Shown: positions 11,558-24,240, counted from the stretch's first letter. The stretch is 64,000 bases of DNA from Strongylocentrotus droebachiensis (GCA_035222895.1 JAVYIG010002372.1:186001-250000); one strand, 5' to 3'. Numbers and translations: made by a program. Notes: generated from the letters alone by a model not told the origin.

Positions 11558-13050
11558 ACACAGACAATTTGCTCAGGGGACAATAACTCTAGGCCCTATT
11601 TTTATCAAAAGTATAATGTTAGGGATTTGGCTACGACTGGGTTTAGATTAAGTTTAAGAATAGCATAAAGGTTAAGTATAGTATATGATTTAGGGACGAA
11701 TTTAGGAATTTGGTTAGTATAGGAAATTACAGCAGAGCATTGGTTGCGGCAGCAAGTGTCCTAGAACAGATAGGGCACATATCACATTATTCCTGTCTTC
11801 TAAACATTACACAAGTATTAATCATTCGAGGACTTTGATTGCTCCAGCGAGGTGTTGCCAATAAAAAGGGAGAGAAGAATTACAGCAAAATTGAGATTGT
11901 CAATTTGCAGAGCTTGGCGTGCACGTAGCGATCGGAGCAACCTCGTGACTCCTCACTTCCTTTCCCCTGATTACTCCATAGCACTATCACGCACAAACGT
12001 CATCTTCGCCATTCCTATACATAGAGCTGTAATTGAATTTGCTCTAATTTATATGCCCATCTTGCTCTTGACGCGATAGTCTACGTCGTACACTTTGTTT
12101 AATCCTTCATGCGTGACCTCGACCATCCTTCTGTTTGTTATTAAAGATCGTACACCACCCACAGCATATAGGCCAAGTATAAGCTAGCTACGTTACCACT
12201 ATCAGCACAGTAAGAACGTGATCGCAAGACTCGTCACGAAATCAACTCAAGGTCAACTCAATACATCAATGTGTTAATTGCAACTCATGACTGAATTATG
12301 TAATATGTCATTGCAATGTTTGAACATCTCAATAAGTAATGATGCGAGGCTATCAAAATTACCTTAGGTTGATTTGTTTGAAAGTGTTCAGAATCAACTT
12401 CACCATTTTCCGTTCTCCATACTCTCGCTTGTCATGATTGTTGGCATATTTAAATCTAGAAAATGTCTGAACCTGGAGAATAATCTTGCTAACAGAATAG
12501 TACTGATAATGCTTTCACAGGAAATGATCTGAAAGGGACAATACCCCATAGGTGTGGCAATCAACTAATCAGCATTACATTTTTCCTAGAAAGATGACAA
12601 ATGATGGATTATAGTTGAGAAAGGATGCTCTTTCTGGAAAACAGAATACTCGTAAGGAACTTAACAATCATGAACTGATTAATTCAGAACCATTATGTAA
12701 ATTGTCCCCAGCCTAAGCTTAATAAGTGATGTATGCGGAGAGTGCTGCAATCAACCACATAACATAAATCAACCTGTATTTGATGGGTGTTTGACACAAA
12801 TGACAAGATAGGAAGCATTGAATTATAGCAATAAAAGCCCTCAACCCAGCAAAGTTACCAGACTAAACAAAAAAAGGATTTGTATGTATTGACACTTGAC
12901 GTTCTAATGAATTACAAAGATTTTTAGTAAGATATAATCCACTGTCTATGGCAGTTTTTCAATTTTAGCAATATTAAAAAAGATTTTATTATTTTGATAT
13001 AAGATCGTTTTTATTTTTTTGCTCCCTCACTTTGCTTTCTCGCAAAATTT
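11558..13050. other. Unannotated intronic sequence
   Basis: No exon, RNA gene or repeat copy recognised. The 75-codon plus-strand frame at 11852-12079 shows no motif. Confidence 0.4.
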
Positions 13051-13057
13051 AGAAACA

Positions 13058-13160
13058 AATCGTCACTGTTTTCATGAAGTGACGGTATTGAAAAAAAATT
13101 GCATTCACTTTGCGTGGCGATTTTCCTCACTACCGTCACTTCGTGAAAACCGGGACGAAA
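13058..13160. repeat. Imperfect palindrome of about 100 bp
   Basis: Left arm GTTTTCATGAAGTGACGGTA pairs with TACCGTCACTTCGTGAAAAC on the right. The arms continue through TTGCATTCAC in the centre. Because of this, both strands give similar open frames with a shared FHEVTV...PSL peptide, which reflects the palindrome and not a gene. Confidence 0.75.
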
Positions 13161-13370
13161 TGTATATTGTGTACATGGCACTAGACAAGTGTCAGCATAA
13201 TGCAAATTAATCTTCTGTTAAATTGGGGTGACACCAACAAAAACAAATTCTTAAAAGGGTGCTGTGACTTGAAAAAGGTTGGCAAAGGCTGGTCCATGTG
13301 GGGACTCTTTTTCATTTTTTTCGGTGGAGGGGCACCTAGGGGCGTATTACCCCTTGCTACGCCCCTGAAG

Positions 13371-14100
13371 CTTGACCTTTTGCAGATTGAAAGGTGAATG
13401 TCAGAGGTCTAGATGTATGTATAAAAAAGATGATGAAGGATACTAAGCCTTACAGCTTATGCACTCCTAATCTGTCTGATCCCATAATTGATGCAGTGCA
13501 GTGTGGTTAATTTGGAATCATGGGAATCCTACCCTTAAATCCTGCCTCAAACTGATTCCAATTTCAGCAACCAAGGCAAGACATTATAGCCTGAAAGCTG
13601 TAGTTCACCTAGCTCCCAGGGTCTCCCATATTACAGAGAGAAAAAACATGACAAAAGTGGGAAAATATGCTGTAATTCATACGTAGCATGTACTTTCTGT
13701 AAAAATCAAAGGCTTTAAATTTTTGTTTAAAGAGGGGATTGCAAAACTTTCAATCAATATGAAAGTAAAATTGGCTTTGAATTGTCAGCGATGTCAATTT
13801 TGAGATTGATAATCAGCTACATTTCTTCTCTTTACTTCCCCCTTATTCCTTCCTTCCTTCATCCCTTCCTTTTAAGCCCCCTCCTTCCCACTCCTTCCTT
13901 TCCGTTTATTCCCACTATTTCCTTCATCTCCCACTACTTTTCATATAAATAGGAGTATACCTCTGCGTAACCCCTCTCCACGCAACTACGTTTATTTATA
14001 ATAATACCCCGGTAGTCAACAAGCTTTCAAATGTCAAATCTTGATATATTTTTTTCTCTCATTTTTGCTGGATAGGGCATTAGATAGCCCTGAAAAGTAG
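13371..14100. other. Unannotated intronic sequence
   Basis: A small hairpin (AGGGGCGTA / TACGCCCCT) lies just before at 13338-13366. Inside is a pyrimidine-rich stretch (13840-13940, CCTTCCTTCATCCC-like). No exon recognised. Confidence 0.35.
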
Positions 14101-14106
14101 CAATCT

Positions 14107-14395
14107 TTTTAACTGATGTATATAGGGATCAAAACTATTCTATTCTTATTCAAAACAATTGGTTCACTGTTGCATTGTTTGTGTGGGCAGAATACGCAGC
14201 CCACGGCAGATAAAAAAAAGGGTTAAGAACAATCTCTAAAACTATTTTTTGTTTAATGACATGTTCATAGGGATAAAAACTATTCTATTCTTGTTCAAAA
14301 CAATCGGTTAAACGTTGCGTTTCTTGTGTGGGCAGAATACGCAGCCCACGGCAGATCAAAAAAGGTAATACAATTTTTTTAAATGACATGTTCAA
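14107..14395. repeat. Tandem repeat, unit about 145 bp, 2 copies
   Basis: TAGGGATMAAAACTATTCTA begins near 14122 and again near 14267. In each copy it is followed by CAAAACAATYGGTT and GTGTGGGCAGAATACGCAGC. A short third start follows near 14380. Confidence 0.85.
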
Positions 14396-15093
14396 TCCAG
14401 TCCCCACTCTTTCTCTCTCTATATGTACAGTAGATTAAATACACTTTGCAGAGCCATACAAGGGATCACTTAGTTTAGAGTGGAATTGAAACTCAAATTA
14501 TTTGAATCCACTCTCACAAGACCTATTCAACCACTACATAAGAGTGAATTTCACTTTAATTGGAGAGGAAGCACCTCCAAAAACAGTGAATCCTAATATG
14601 ACTCCTAAAGCGTTAATTCTAACTCCTTGGTATCAAGGGAGTATACATATTGAAACTTTCTTTGTTGCACTTCCCATCTTGATATAGAAAACTTTCATTG
14701 GTGAGGGCAATCAAAACCCGTCGTTTAGGGTTTTATCAACCTCAAAGTGTACCGATCATAAAAATAAATCATTCGTGGACAGCTATTACTTAATAACGAT
14801 CAAGGAACATGAAGATAATACAAAATATCGTGAAACCCGAACCCAGAACCAAAGTAGGATTAGGGTTCTTTGCAGGGTTGCAGGCCCTATATTATGCGAG
14901 CGGCAAGTATTCTAATCACTTTTATGCTACTTAAGAGCACAACTTAACTTGCACTATATCTTAAAGAGAATCAGTATTTAGCTATAATATTTTGGATATA
15001 GTATCCCGACGTGGGACCCCTAATATAAAGAGCAATATACTTTTAAGTTAATTGGTACACTTAAACATGTCTTTTGCGAGCTTTCCACCTTAG

Positions 15094-15289
15094 CATGAAA
15101 GACCGTCAATACTACTGGGCCAGAAGGGATTAGACCACACAGCAAGGTCACTGACAGGTGGCTTTCTCATTAACTCAACTCTCAACAAACATAAGAAAAA
15201 GAGGGTCATGGGGGACCATCAGGCACCGATTGGGGAAGTTTTCTATATAGAGGGAGCAAGTAGCTACAAGTAGGACAGTGGGGCTTTAA
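15094..15289 (+). mobile_element. MITE family A, copy 3
   Basis: Contains GAAGGGATTAGACCACACAG, GACAGGTGGCTTTCTCATTA, TCATGGGGGACCATCAGGCA and TATAGAGGGAGCAAGTAGC, and ends GTGGGGCTTTAA. The left end is degraded. Closest to copy 1 at 2050-2254. Confidence 0.85.
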
Positions 15290-15501
15290 TAATGAGTATT
15301 CTCTTTGCGGCAGACTATTATAATGAAACGGTTCCTGAATATTTGAAGGTTATTGGGTTAATCCGCCATCTTCCATTACAGAGACATGAATTAACAATGA
15401 TGATGCATCCCCGTTAACGCAAGATGTTTCGCTAATGATCGATGGCGTAACCATGGGCAAAGCATGGCCGAGGGCAGTATGTGCACACGTTCAGTGTAAT
15501 T

Positions 15502-15820
15502 CCTGGGGGGTGTTTCACAAAGATTCTAAGTCAAACTTGACTCTAAGTTAGACTTAAATATTATGGAGAGCCGTTTGTAGCCTCATAATGAAATATATTC
15601 AAAAGCAAAAATTTAAGTATTTTAGACTTTTCATAAATTCCACATCAAGAACATGAAATCTCCCATGATAATAGAAAATATAGATGATTTGAATCAACAT
15701 TTTATGCCTTTTCAAATAACTTTTACAAAATATTTTCAAGGATGCTAACGGCTTTCCATAATTGTTAAGTCCAAATTAGAGATAAGTTCAACTTAGGATC
15801 TTTGTGAAACACCCCCCAGG
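15502..15820. mobile_element. MITE family D, copy 1 (GGGGTGTTTCACAAAG ends)
   Basis: Left end CTGGGGGGTGTTTCACAAAG and right end CTTTGTGAAACACCCCCCAG are perfect inverted complements. The arms extend imperfectly for about 65 bp (AAGTCAAACTTGACTCTAAG against GAGATAAGTTCAACTTAGGA). About 319 bp, non-coding. Copy 2 at 29203 is the same family in the opposite orientation. Confidence 0.9.
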
Positions 15821-16925
15821 TTGATAAGATCGGATCTCTTTCATGACTCACATACAGGACATGATAAACTGTTAATCACTTGTCCTAAAAGATTTAAAGA
15901 CGCATAGTAGTGGGTTTTCAAGGGGGGAATTCGACACCATTCTGGTGTTTACCCAATGCGAGGTGTTCTCAGTCACAAAGAGTGGACTTCATTTTTACGA
16001 CAGACGGGTCTTGTGTAAAAATGCGGTGTGCCCTAGCCTACCACCTTATGTACTTCTCATCGAATAAACAGGGATGAGACTCTGGGGAACAAAGCCACTG
16101 GGGGGTGTTAAAACTTTTAAATATATTTAGGTAAAAGGACACTTTTTCCTTGCATTTAAATTTTAAATTTGCAAAATATTTGTTACCCTAGCAAACACTA
16201 TGGTGCTGTAGTGATGAAATCTCTATGTACTCATACAGATAATGTGAAAACTATTTCTAATCAAACTTAGCATCAGTGCACATTAAACTGAGTTGTTGCT
16301 GTTATTTCCACTTTGAAAGTTAACTCTGGTCACTCACAATGTGGTCTAGCTAATGATAATTTGCTCAAAATTGATATCCAGATCATTATAGAATATTATC
16401 TTAGTCCTATGGATCTCAAATATTTCATACATTCACAACTTTCTTATAATTGGTCCAATTTATTTCAAACTTTATTACTTTCTCTTCATCTTACTTTTCT
16501 GCTTTCATACAAACTAACTTATTACAAGTGGTTGATCGCCCTATAACGATGATGCAATCTAAATCTCCCATTAACTTTCAGGTGATGAACAATTGAAGTG
16601 TGTGTCACTAATGGCTAACATGAAGGTGTTGAATGGTTGATCGATGCATCATGATTAAGTCTCCTGATGCTCTTGACAAATTAATGACTCAGAAATAAAT
16701 CAATGTTTAACATATTTTTTAAGAGATGATCTGAACATTATACATGTATATGTATTTATAGAAATGATAACACTTAATCTCTTCTTCATGATGGGAGGCA
16801 ACTTCTGCCCAAGATTTGTCAATGGCATACTTTACATTTTGACTACGAATAGCTTTATTTTCTTTCCTGTGACAAAAACTAATACTGTGTATATCGTCTG
16901 GTTAAAGCCACAGGGTTGTTATTAA
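15821..16925. other. Unannotated intronic sequence
   Basis: AT-rich. The 77-codon plus-strand frame at 16313-16546 is low-complexity and unsupported. Nothing else recognised. Confidence 0.4.
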
Positions 16926-16980
16926 ACTTAAAATATACTTTTACTGAGAATTAATGCGCTTCTGGCTCTGAACAGACAAT
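16926..16980 (+). repeat. Short hairpin family copy (right half clearest)
   Basis: GAATTAATGCGCTTCTGGCT and the usual trailing CTGAACAGACAATTA are present. The left arm is lost. Confidence 0.6.
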
Positions 16981-17241
16981 TAGTCTTGTGAATATTATTT
17001 TTCCTGAGGTAGATGTTTTAGCCATAACCTGACAATAAAACAATAAATTAGACTAAACAGATAACTCTTCAAACCTTGCAATGTCATTCATGCAATGTCT
17101 ATATAATTTGCGGCATAACAGGGGTTGAAACACAATTTCACGAGTAATCAACACAGAACTATGACCACTTTCTTTCATCTTTCCTAGATTTGGCGGGGTG
17201 ATCTGCGCCCTACTTGTCAACTATCTATGTATTATTTGTTT

Positions 17242-17309
17242 GGAGACAGAAGGACGTTAACTCATATGCATGTACTTTAGTACAGAGTTAAGGTCCTTCT
17301 CGTTGTGAG
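17242..17309 (+). repeat. Short hairpin family copy
   Basis: GAGACAGAAGGACGTTAACTC pairs with GAGTTAAGGTCCTTCTCGTT across the loop ATATGCATGTACTTTAGTACA. Confidence 0.8.
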
Positions 17310-17686
17310 ATAATGAAATAAGAAGGTTTATTGCATTTGACTTTCTCGATGTTTGCTAGGGATTCTTAGTTACCCATTACCTGCACAGCAAATAGAGAGG
17401 TGAGAACGCATTATGAGCCTACCCCTTTCATCTACAGGATCCCACAATGATGAAATATTTGATAAGGATAATTTCCTTTGGGATTTGGATGAGGGATTTG
17501 TAAAAGCAAATCCAATTCTGAAAGGATGCTTTCTTCCCCATCTTTAGTTTCTGGAAGCATTCAGGGTAGTGACATATTTATTATAGCGCAATGGAGAAAC
17601 ATACTCTGGAGGGGATGGATGGGTGTATACAATAAGAGTGACATGTTGGAAACCAGTTCATTTAATTAAAGTGCCAGAAAGACTGA

Positions 17687-18108
17687 GGAGGTAGGTAGGA
17701 AGATGTAGGGAGGGATAGGGAACGGGAGTGATGGAAGGGGGGGGGGGAGGAGAGAAAGAGACAGAGAGAGAGAGAAAGGAGAGGTGAGAGAGAGAGAGGG
17801 AGAGAAAGAAAGAGAGAGAGAGAGAGAGAAAATAATAAAGACAAAGAGAGAGAGAGACAGACAGACAGACAAAGAAGAAAGGAGACAATAGGGAGGTAGA
17901 AATTGAAAAGGGGGAAAGAGAGAGAAAGAGAAAAGATATAAAAGGAGAGGATGAAAAAAATCGAGAAGGAGAGGGGTAGGGAGGGAGGGAGGGAGGGAGA
18001 AATTGAAAAGGAGGCCGGGACAGAGGGAGACAGAGAGTGCAAGAAAATGTGAGATGGATCAAGTTCCGAACAAGAGATATATGGAAAGGTGGAATGTGGG
18101 AGAGAGGA

Positions 18109-18139
<31 letters not shown>

Positions 18140-18545
18140 GATGGGGAAGGAATCAAGGAATCAAGTACTTCCAAAAGCGTGTTGATAAAACTATCGCTCA
18201 TATATGTATACTATTGGTTGACATGTTTGTGTCTTTTATAGATACATCAAATCACTCCAACAAATGTTCTTAGTATAGGAGTTGCTGAGTGAAAAAGGCC
18301 AGGGTGAGAGAGGGAGAGGGAGAAAGCGAAAGAGAGAGAAAGAGAGAGAGAAAGAGAAAGAGAGAGAGGGGGAGAGAAAGGGGAGGGGGAGAGAAAGGGG
18401 GGGTGAAAGACAGACACAGAGAAGGAGAAAGATAGAGAGAGAAAGAGAGAGAGAGAGAGTGATAGAGGGAGACAGACAGAGTGAGAGAGACAGACAAAGA
18501 CACAGACAGACAGAGATAGACGGACAGAAAGAGTCAAACAGACAG
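17687..18545 (+). repeat. GA-rich microsatellite cluster
   Basis: (GA)n, (GAGG)n, (GACA)n and (GAAA)n tracts at 17730-18010, 18100-18150 and 18300-18545, with a G10 run near 17740. Minus-strand Ser/Leu-rich frames up to 179 codons are microsatellite translations. Confidence 0.9.
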
Positions 18546-18959
18546 GCATGCAAAGAAAGATTGAGGGAGATCTATTTCAATGTGGTGAATTGTAACACCA
18601 GTAAAAATAATCATTGTTGATCGTTCCCATTTTTTGTTTCAATTTCAGTAAACCCAAAGAAAAATAATATCAAGACAATCTCCATGTCTGGATTTTTCAT
18701 TCCGTAACCTACTTTTGCATCAAAGCACATCCTTTATATCAATCATTTACATGTTATCTTAGTTATAAGGACAAAAGACAAAATGGACCGTAAAGTGAGC
18801 TTACAATCAATTAACCCATTTCTCATTCCTTTCTGAAATACATGTCTACCCAATTTGTCTAACCTAAATACATACTAGGATCTTCAAAGATAAACTCTTC
18901 CTACACAGAGATTCATAATCATGATCACGAAGACTTCAAGAAATAATCCACTTAAGGGT

Positions 18960-19212
18960 GTAATGCATAAATATTTGTTTAGTGCCATGTTAAAAAAAAT
19001 TTCATTCACCTGTTAAATACAAATAATTGTATTCCTATAGTCAGAATACGAGTTGCATACATTAATTTTTGCTAGGTAGGACAGACATTATTGCTTGTAT
19101 TATTTAACAACACGTAATGCACGCAATTTGATTCTGACTATTGAAATACAATTATTTGTAACAGGTGAATGAAATAATCTGTAATATGGCACTCACGAAA
19201 GAAATGCATTAC
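18960..19212. mobile_element. Foldback MITE with about 100-bp inverted arms
   Basis: GTAATGCAT...AGTGCCAT...TTTCATTCACCTGTTA...CAAATAATTGTATT...TAGTCAGAAT on the left has its imperfect complement on the right, ending ATGCATTAC. Only about 50 bp separate the arms, so the whole 253 bp can form one hairpin. Single copy in the window. Confidence 0.85.
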
Positions 19213-19552
19213 ATTTGGTTACATTATGAAAATGGTCCATTTCAATAATTGAATCAGATTAAGTAATACGTCATTGTCAGGTTCACACATTTCAGTAGGT
19301 AAGCAAAAGGCTACTAACATTGCCTTGGGTTGATATTTTAAGTCCTTGTGATTGTATTCATATTAAATTTGATGTACAGATGAGGAGGCATTATTTAATA
19401 ATGAAATGTTTTTAAAACTTTTCTAGTACAGAAGTAGTTTTTAATAAACTAATGTAACATAATCAAACTTTATCTAATATGCCCCACTATTCTTTATCAC
19501 AATGAGCATAATCTAAACATCATATTCACTACCAGCTTGTAAATCATCTGTT

Positions 19553-19617
19553 CAGAGCCGAAATGGTATTAACTCCTCGTTAATGTATATATATAAGCTA
19601 ACACCCAATCTGGATCC
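19553..19617 (+). repeat. Short hairpin family copy, diverged
   Basis: AGAGCCGAAATGGTATTAACTC...GCTAACACCCAATCTGGATC keeps the arm order of the family with several substitutions. Confidence 0.6.
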
Positions 19618-20350
19618 AAACAGATGACTTCATTATATAAATCATGATGCCAATGATATCCCACATAAAATTTTGAGCCGACGCGCAATTTGGGAGTAGT
19701 TTTTCATCATTGCAGATAGGTTTACAATTCCCAGGGTAGGCTTGTTTATAGGAGTGGGGGGATTTGTTATAACTAATCTCAGAATTATTTGACAGTTATT
19801 TCATGATGAGGATATACCAGGGAGATTGATGGTGTAGTGTTGGTTATTAGTCTGTCACTCGCTCAAACACTGCAACATATCTAAAGCTGTCAAGCATGCA
19901 TGATTAATGCCACGCTATGCTACTCAAAAAGACAATAAAAACAATATTATTTTTAAATTAAAGAAATTTGTATCATCAGAATGCCTGCCAGTATGTTAAA
20001 TTGCTACATTTTACGAGAGACATTTTTATATTGTGCTAATGTGTTCTTTTCACAAAAAGGAGTTATGATTGCAGTTTTTTTGCCAGGATAATAAACAGAT
20101 TTTTATATAGATATGTTCAAATTTGATGACAGGTAAGTACAATTAGTGCCATGTTGTTGCGCATATGTGAGAACAATACATTAAATATTTTGTTTGTAAT
20201 ATGAAATAGAAGAGGTATGGTGGGTGTTATTATATTGAAAATATGACAAATAACTCTTATTATTAACCGTATCAGACATCTGAGCAGGGAAATTTTTAAA
20301 TGTTATTGCCCTCAAGGTTTGATGGACAAGTGAACAAAATTACAATAAGT
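19618..20350. other. Unannotated intronic sequence
   Basis: AT-rich, no repeat copy or exon recognised. Confidence 0.35.
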
Positions 20351-20549
20351 TAGTCCGCTCAGAAAAGTCAATGGGATTTTGTGTGTAATTTGGCGGGCAA
20401 TATAGGTTATACAGTAAACCAATGCGCAAATATTTTAGCCCGCTCAGAAGAGTCAATGGGATTTGTGTGTAATTTGGCGGGCGATATAGGTTATACAGTA
20501 ATCCAATGGACAAATATTTTAGCCCGCTCAGAAAAGTCAATGGCAAAAT
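20351..20549. repeat. Tandem repeat, unit about 84 bp, 2.3 copies
   Basis: TTAGYCCGCTCAGAARAGTC starts at about 20351, 20434 and 20519. Between them lie GTGTGTAATTTGGCGGGC and ATATAGGTTATACAGTAA. The overlapping open frames on both strands come from this duplication. Confidence 0.9.
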
Positions 20550-20584
20550 GCGTGTTAAACTAGTGAGCAATAATATAGTGCCAG

Positions 20585-20632
20585 TTGTAATTTACATCGC
20601 GCATCAGCTATTGTAATTTACATCGCGCATCG
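20585..20632. repeat. Tandem duplication, 26-bp unit, 2 copies
   Basis: TGTAATTTACATCGCGCATC occurs twice, 26 bp apart, immediately after the 84-bp array. Confidence 0.9.
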
Positions 20633-20862
20633 TGTATAAGAAAATGCGCACTTTGCGCGAACTTTTTGTGACGTAACAATCTCACCCTAGGCAAACTGTT
20701 TGCAGTGTATCGAAAATCTGTCAAACACTGGATGAACAGTGCTGGTTTGACAATGTTTTTGCAACTTCTAATGCTAGGAGACCCTGTGTAGCCTACATAA
20801 TTTAAGAGTATAAGATAGTAAGAGTTTCTTGTTTGCTCTACATGTCTGATGTGGTTAATAAT

Positions 20863-20969
20863 AGTAATATTGACTGCCTAATTCAGGGCAATACGACTTG
20901 TCATATATCACCCTCACCTTCGGTTCGGGCGATATATGTCGTATTGCCCAGAAGGCAGTCAATATTACT
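20863..20969. repeat. About 107-bp near-perfect hairpin
   Basis: AGTAATATTGACTGCC at the left pairs with GGCAGTCAATATTACT at the right. Inside, GGGCAATACGAC...TATATC pairs with GATATATGTCGTATTGCCC. The loop is about 12-15 nt (TCACCTTCGGTTC). The TATTGCCC stem element is shared with the hairpin at 43518-43603 beside the recombinase gene. Confidence 0.9.
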
Positions 20970-22974
20970 TAAATGTCTCCACTTCAAAGTACATGTACAT
21001 GTTTATTATCACAGTGGCATTGAGTAGATGCAATTAGTACCGTGTTATTAAAGACTTGGGACTTAGTTCCATATAGTTCATGTTGATGTACAGGAAATTG
21101 TATCATTAGTGTGGTTTGTCAACCATTCTCATGGGTGTCATGCCATGGCAAAGAAAACTATCAATCTGAATATATCATAAACATCTAAATTATTCAAATG
21201 TCTAGCTGTCATAAGATCTGATGAGTGCTTTGCTATTGTGCAGATGACAAATAAGTTACATATTCCTTTTGAAATTGTAGAATGGCTGTCACAAGATTAT
21301 ATGTACCGGTAATGTGTTTTATATGCAACACATAAAAAAAGTGCTGAGCCGACGCAAAGATAAAGAGACTTTTTAAGAGCTCCTTTTGTTTTCTCATACC
21401 TACGTGGACAATTTGCCTCTGCATCCTTCAACAAACTTCTGAAGGCCTGTTCCTTTGGACTGTTTCAGTGGACCTTATAAAACTTTGTGGAGCAATGCTT
21501 GTAACTGCAAGGAACAGGCACTCCACCAAATACTCTTCGTATTGGATTGGACATTACAGATCGATGCCTCACAGGAATGAGCAGGTATAGGACTCTGATG
21601 GATCTGCCAAATTGCAAATGTAGAGGGGACAACCAAAACCACAAAATGCCTCCTTAACTATTCCCTATTACCTACAGACCACAAAGCCTCAAGGTTTCAT
21701 CTCCTCTGCAACAGGCAGTTTCATACAGAGGACATGGAAATTATTAATGTGACAATGACAAGAAGATGATGAAATAATTTCATTATCAAATTCTTTCAAT
21801 ACATGTACATGTATGCAATACTGAGGACCTTGCGAAACCTTGGATTCTCAAAGCAATGACAAAGCATCGGTACAAAGTCCATTCAGTCAAGGTGGTTACC
21901 AAAACAACCTTCAAGTATACGAATTAACGCCCCTCTTGCTTCATAATAAAAGATGATTCCACCTAATACACCATCTGTGACTGTTTCAATCCATCTATTT
22001 TGGTTTCATTTATATGTGCATTTCCTGGGTTTTATGACAGGATATCCTAGGAGAGAATAGGTCTATGAATATAAAGTGGGCCTGTTGTCTGAGGACACGT
22101 ATTGGAAGGTCACTGGCCATTGATAGTCTACGTCCTACAATGTATATATTAATTTGTATTCATTCACGTATGTACACAATGTATTGTCTGATATGACTTA
22201 CATCCGTTATTAAAAAATGTTTTTAAAAAATAGCATCATTCAAAGCAAAAAATTAAGTACAGCAATCAATTCTCAAGGTCTTGAATCCTTTAGTTAATTG
22301 CATTGAAAGCATTGTTGGAATCTGTTCTTATTCAAGTATGTATTGAATATATTGTCTGATATGATTTTGATATACATTTTTTAATGTTTTTTTTTACTGT
22401 TTTAGAATAGAAACATTCAAAACAAAAAATGTACAGAATATACAATTCAATTCTCAAGTTCTTGAATGGTAATTTCACTTAAAGCCTTGTTGGGACAGGT
22501 AGTGTGTAAACTGCTTTGAAAGACAACTTGCAAGAAAATCTAACAGTATAAATTCAAATGTAAGAACAAGGATAATGTGTTGGACAAAACTTTTGTGGAA
22601 AATATCAACACTTTATCAGCTGAGAGCAAAAGGGAGTTAACTCTTTGTAAAATGTGATAGATAAATACCGTACTGCTTCTCATGGGCCGATACCTACACA
22701 TCATTTAACATGAAGTATGAAAGTGATACATGAGTGATTTCTTTCTCTATTCAATAAATAAATATATTAAATTCTAATACATGACAACCTATCAAAAAGT
22801 GAAATGTTTGCAAGTGTGAGATCGAGCTTGATAAATAAACAACAAAGTGTCATATCTTTTTAAAGTGTCACAAGTCTGTCACCAGTCTGTTGTGGTTTCC
22901 ATGTCTAGTTTTAATTCAACCATAATCCAAACGTAATATTATAATCCAACCAGTCCTTTTCTGTTTTGACGCAT
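20970..22974. other. Unannotated intronic sequence
   Basis: Holds a short right-arm fragment of the hairpin family near 21921-21945 (ATTAACGCCCCTCTTGCTTC) and a left-arm fragment at 22621-22650 (GAGCAAAAGGGAGTTAACTC). Two looser related stretches near 22150-22290 and 22320-22450 share ATTGTCTGATATGA and CAATTCTCAAG..CTTGAAT about 180 bp apart, an old duplication. No exon recognised. Confidence 0.45.
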
Positions 22975-23051
22975 TGACGCATCTTATGATAACATTTTTG
23001 CAAGTTTATCTCCACTCTTCACATGACAGTCAGGAGCAGTTCTACAAGAAT

Positions 23052-23082
<31 letters not shown>

Positions 23083-23545
23083 GATGGCTCTGGAGGACTT
23101 TGGGGGCTCTCGAAGACATATGCCTTAATTAAATTAATGTGTAAATCAAGAAAATTTGGGAATGCTTTGACGCATCTTATGATAACATTTTTGCAAGAAT
23201 ATATCTCCACTCTCCACATGACAGTCAGGAGCAGTTCTACAAGAATTCTTCCTTCTTTGTTTTTTCTTTTCTTTTTTGACGGCTCTGGATGACTTTGGGG
23301 GCTCTCGAAGACTTGTGCCTTACTTAAATTAATTTGTAAATCAAAAAAAAATCGGGAATGCTTTGATGCATCTTATGATGACATTTTTGCAAGTATATAT
23401 CTCCACTCTCCACATGATAGTTAGGAGCAGTTTTACAAGAATTCTTTTTATTTTGTTTTTTCTTTTCTTTTTTTGACAGTTCTGGAGAACTTTGAGGGCT
23501 CTCAAAGACATTACTTTGTAAATCAAGGAAATTTGAGAACGGGGA
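22975..23545. repeat. Tandem repeat, unit about 194 bp, nearly 3 copies
   Basis: ACGCATCTTATGATAACATT begins near 22977, 23169 and 23365 (TGCATCTTATGATGAC). Each copy continues with TCTCCACTC..CACATGA, AGGAGCAGTTYTACAAGAAT, a T-rich run of variable length, and GGCTCTGGAKGACTTTGGGG. The T run length differs between copies. Matching frames in both strands are by-products. Confidence 0.9.
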
Positions 23546-24181
23546 TTGAGCCCCAACATCCTCCCCCATCAAAAACTGCTACTGATGACAATTTTCTTGA
23601 ACACTTGCTATCTGCACATCATTCGATAGAGATAAAATTCAAATACGAGAACGCTTTCATCACAGGTCTTCGATGCTTCATAGAACAATTTCACAGATTT
23701 AATTGGTATGGTATAGGAACGCATTCCAATGCATAAAATAAATAAATCTGGACAGTTTTTATACGTATTCCAGCAAGTCATTGATTGCCTTTTTATCGTT
23801 TGACTGGGGTTTTATTCTTCAATCACATTTTCATGATAAAAATTCACCTCCAAAGAGATATTTTATACTGAAAATTGCCAGAAGGTGAACAAATCCTTTT
23901 CAAAATAGAATTCCATGCATTGAAATGCTGTAAAATTATTTGTTTCCGGATTTCATGAAGGTCAAAATATGAATAAATGTATTACAAATTTAAATTGTCA
24001 AGGGGAATTCAACAGACCATAGCTTCATGGCTGCAACGCCTTGCACATGATGGACAGATAAGGCTTAAAGTAAATTATGTCCAGAAAGTCCAAGTTTTGT
24101 TATTATGTTAGAAAATAGATTAAAAACTCATCAATATTTGTTACTCCAAGCAAAATAAAAGATTACACGCTTGTCTTGTTG

Positions 24182-24240
24182 AAGCCAGAAGGGCGTTTAC
24201 TCATATACTGTAACACAGAGTTTATACCCTTCTGGCTCTG
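24182..24240 (+). repeat. Short hairpin family, well-preserved copy
   Basis: AAGCCAGAAGGGCGTTTACTC, loop ATATACTGTAACACA, then GAGTTTATACCCTTCTGGCT. It is followed by the common tail CTGAACGGATCA. Useful as a reference copy of the family. Confidence 0.85.

Noticed and set aside
13011..13210. Similar peptides on both strands (FHEVTV...PSL)
   Set aside because: Explained by the 100-bp palindrome at 13058-13160.
17658..18620. Ser/Leu-rich frames up to 179 codons
   Set aside because: Translation of GA/CT microsatellites. The same applies to frames at 46099-46662, 58155-58514, 59479-59877 and 62653-62969.
23541..23556. GGGGATTGAGCCCC as a tRNA B box
   Set aside because: No acceptor stem, anticodon arm or A box at the right distance.
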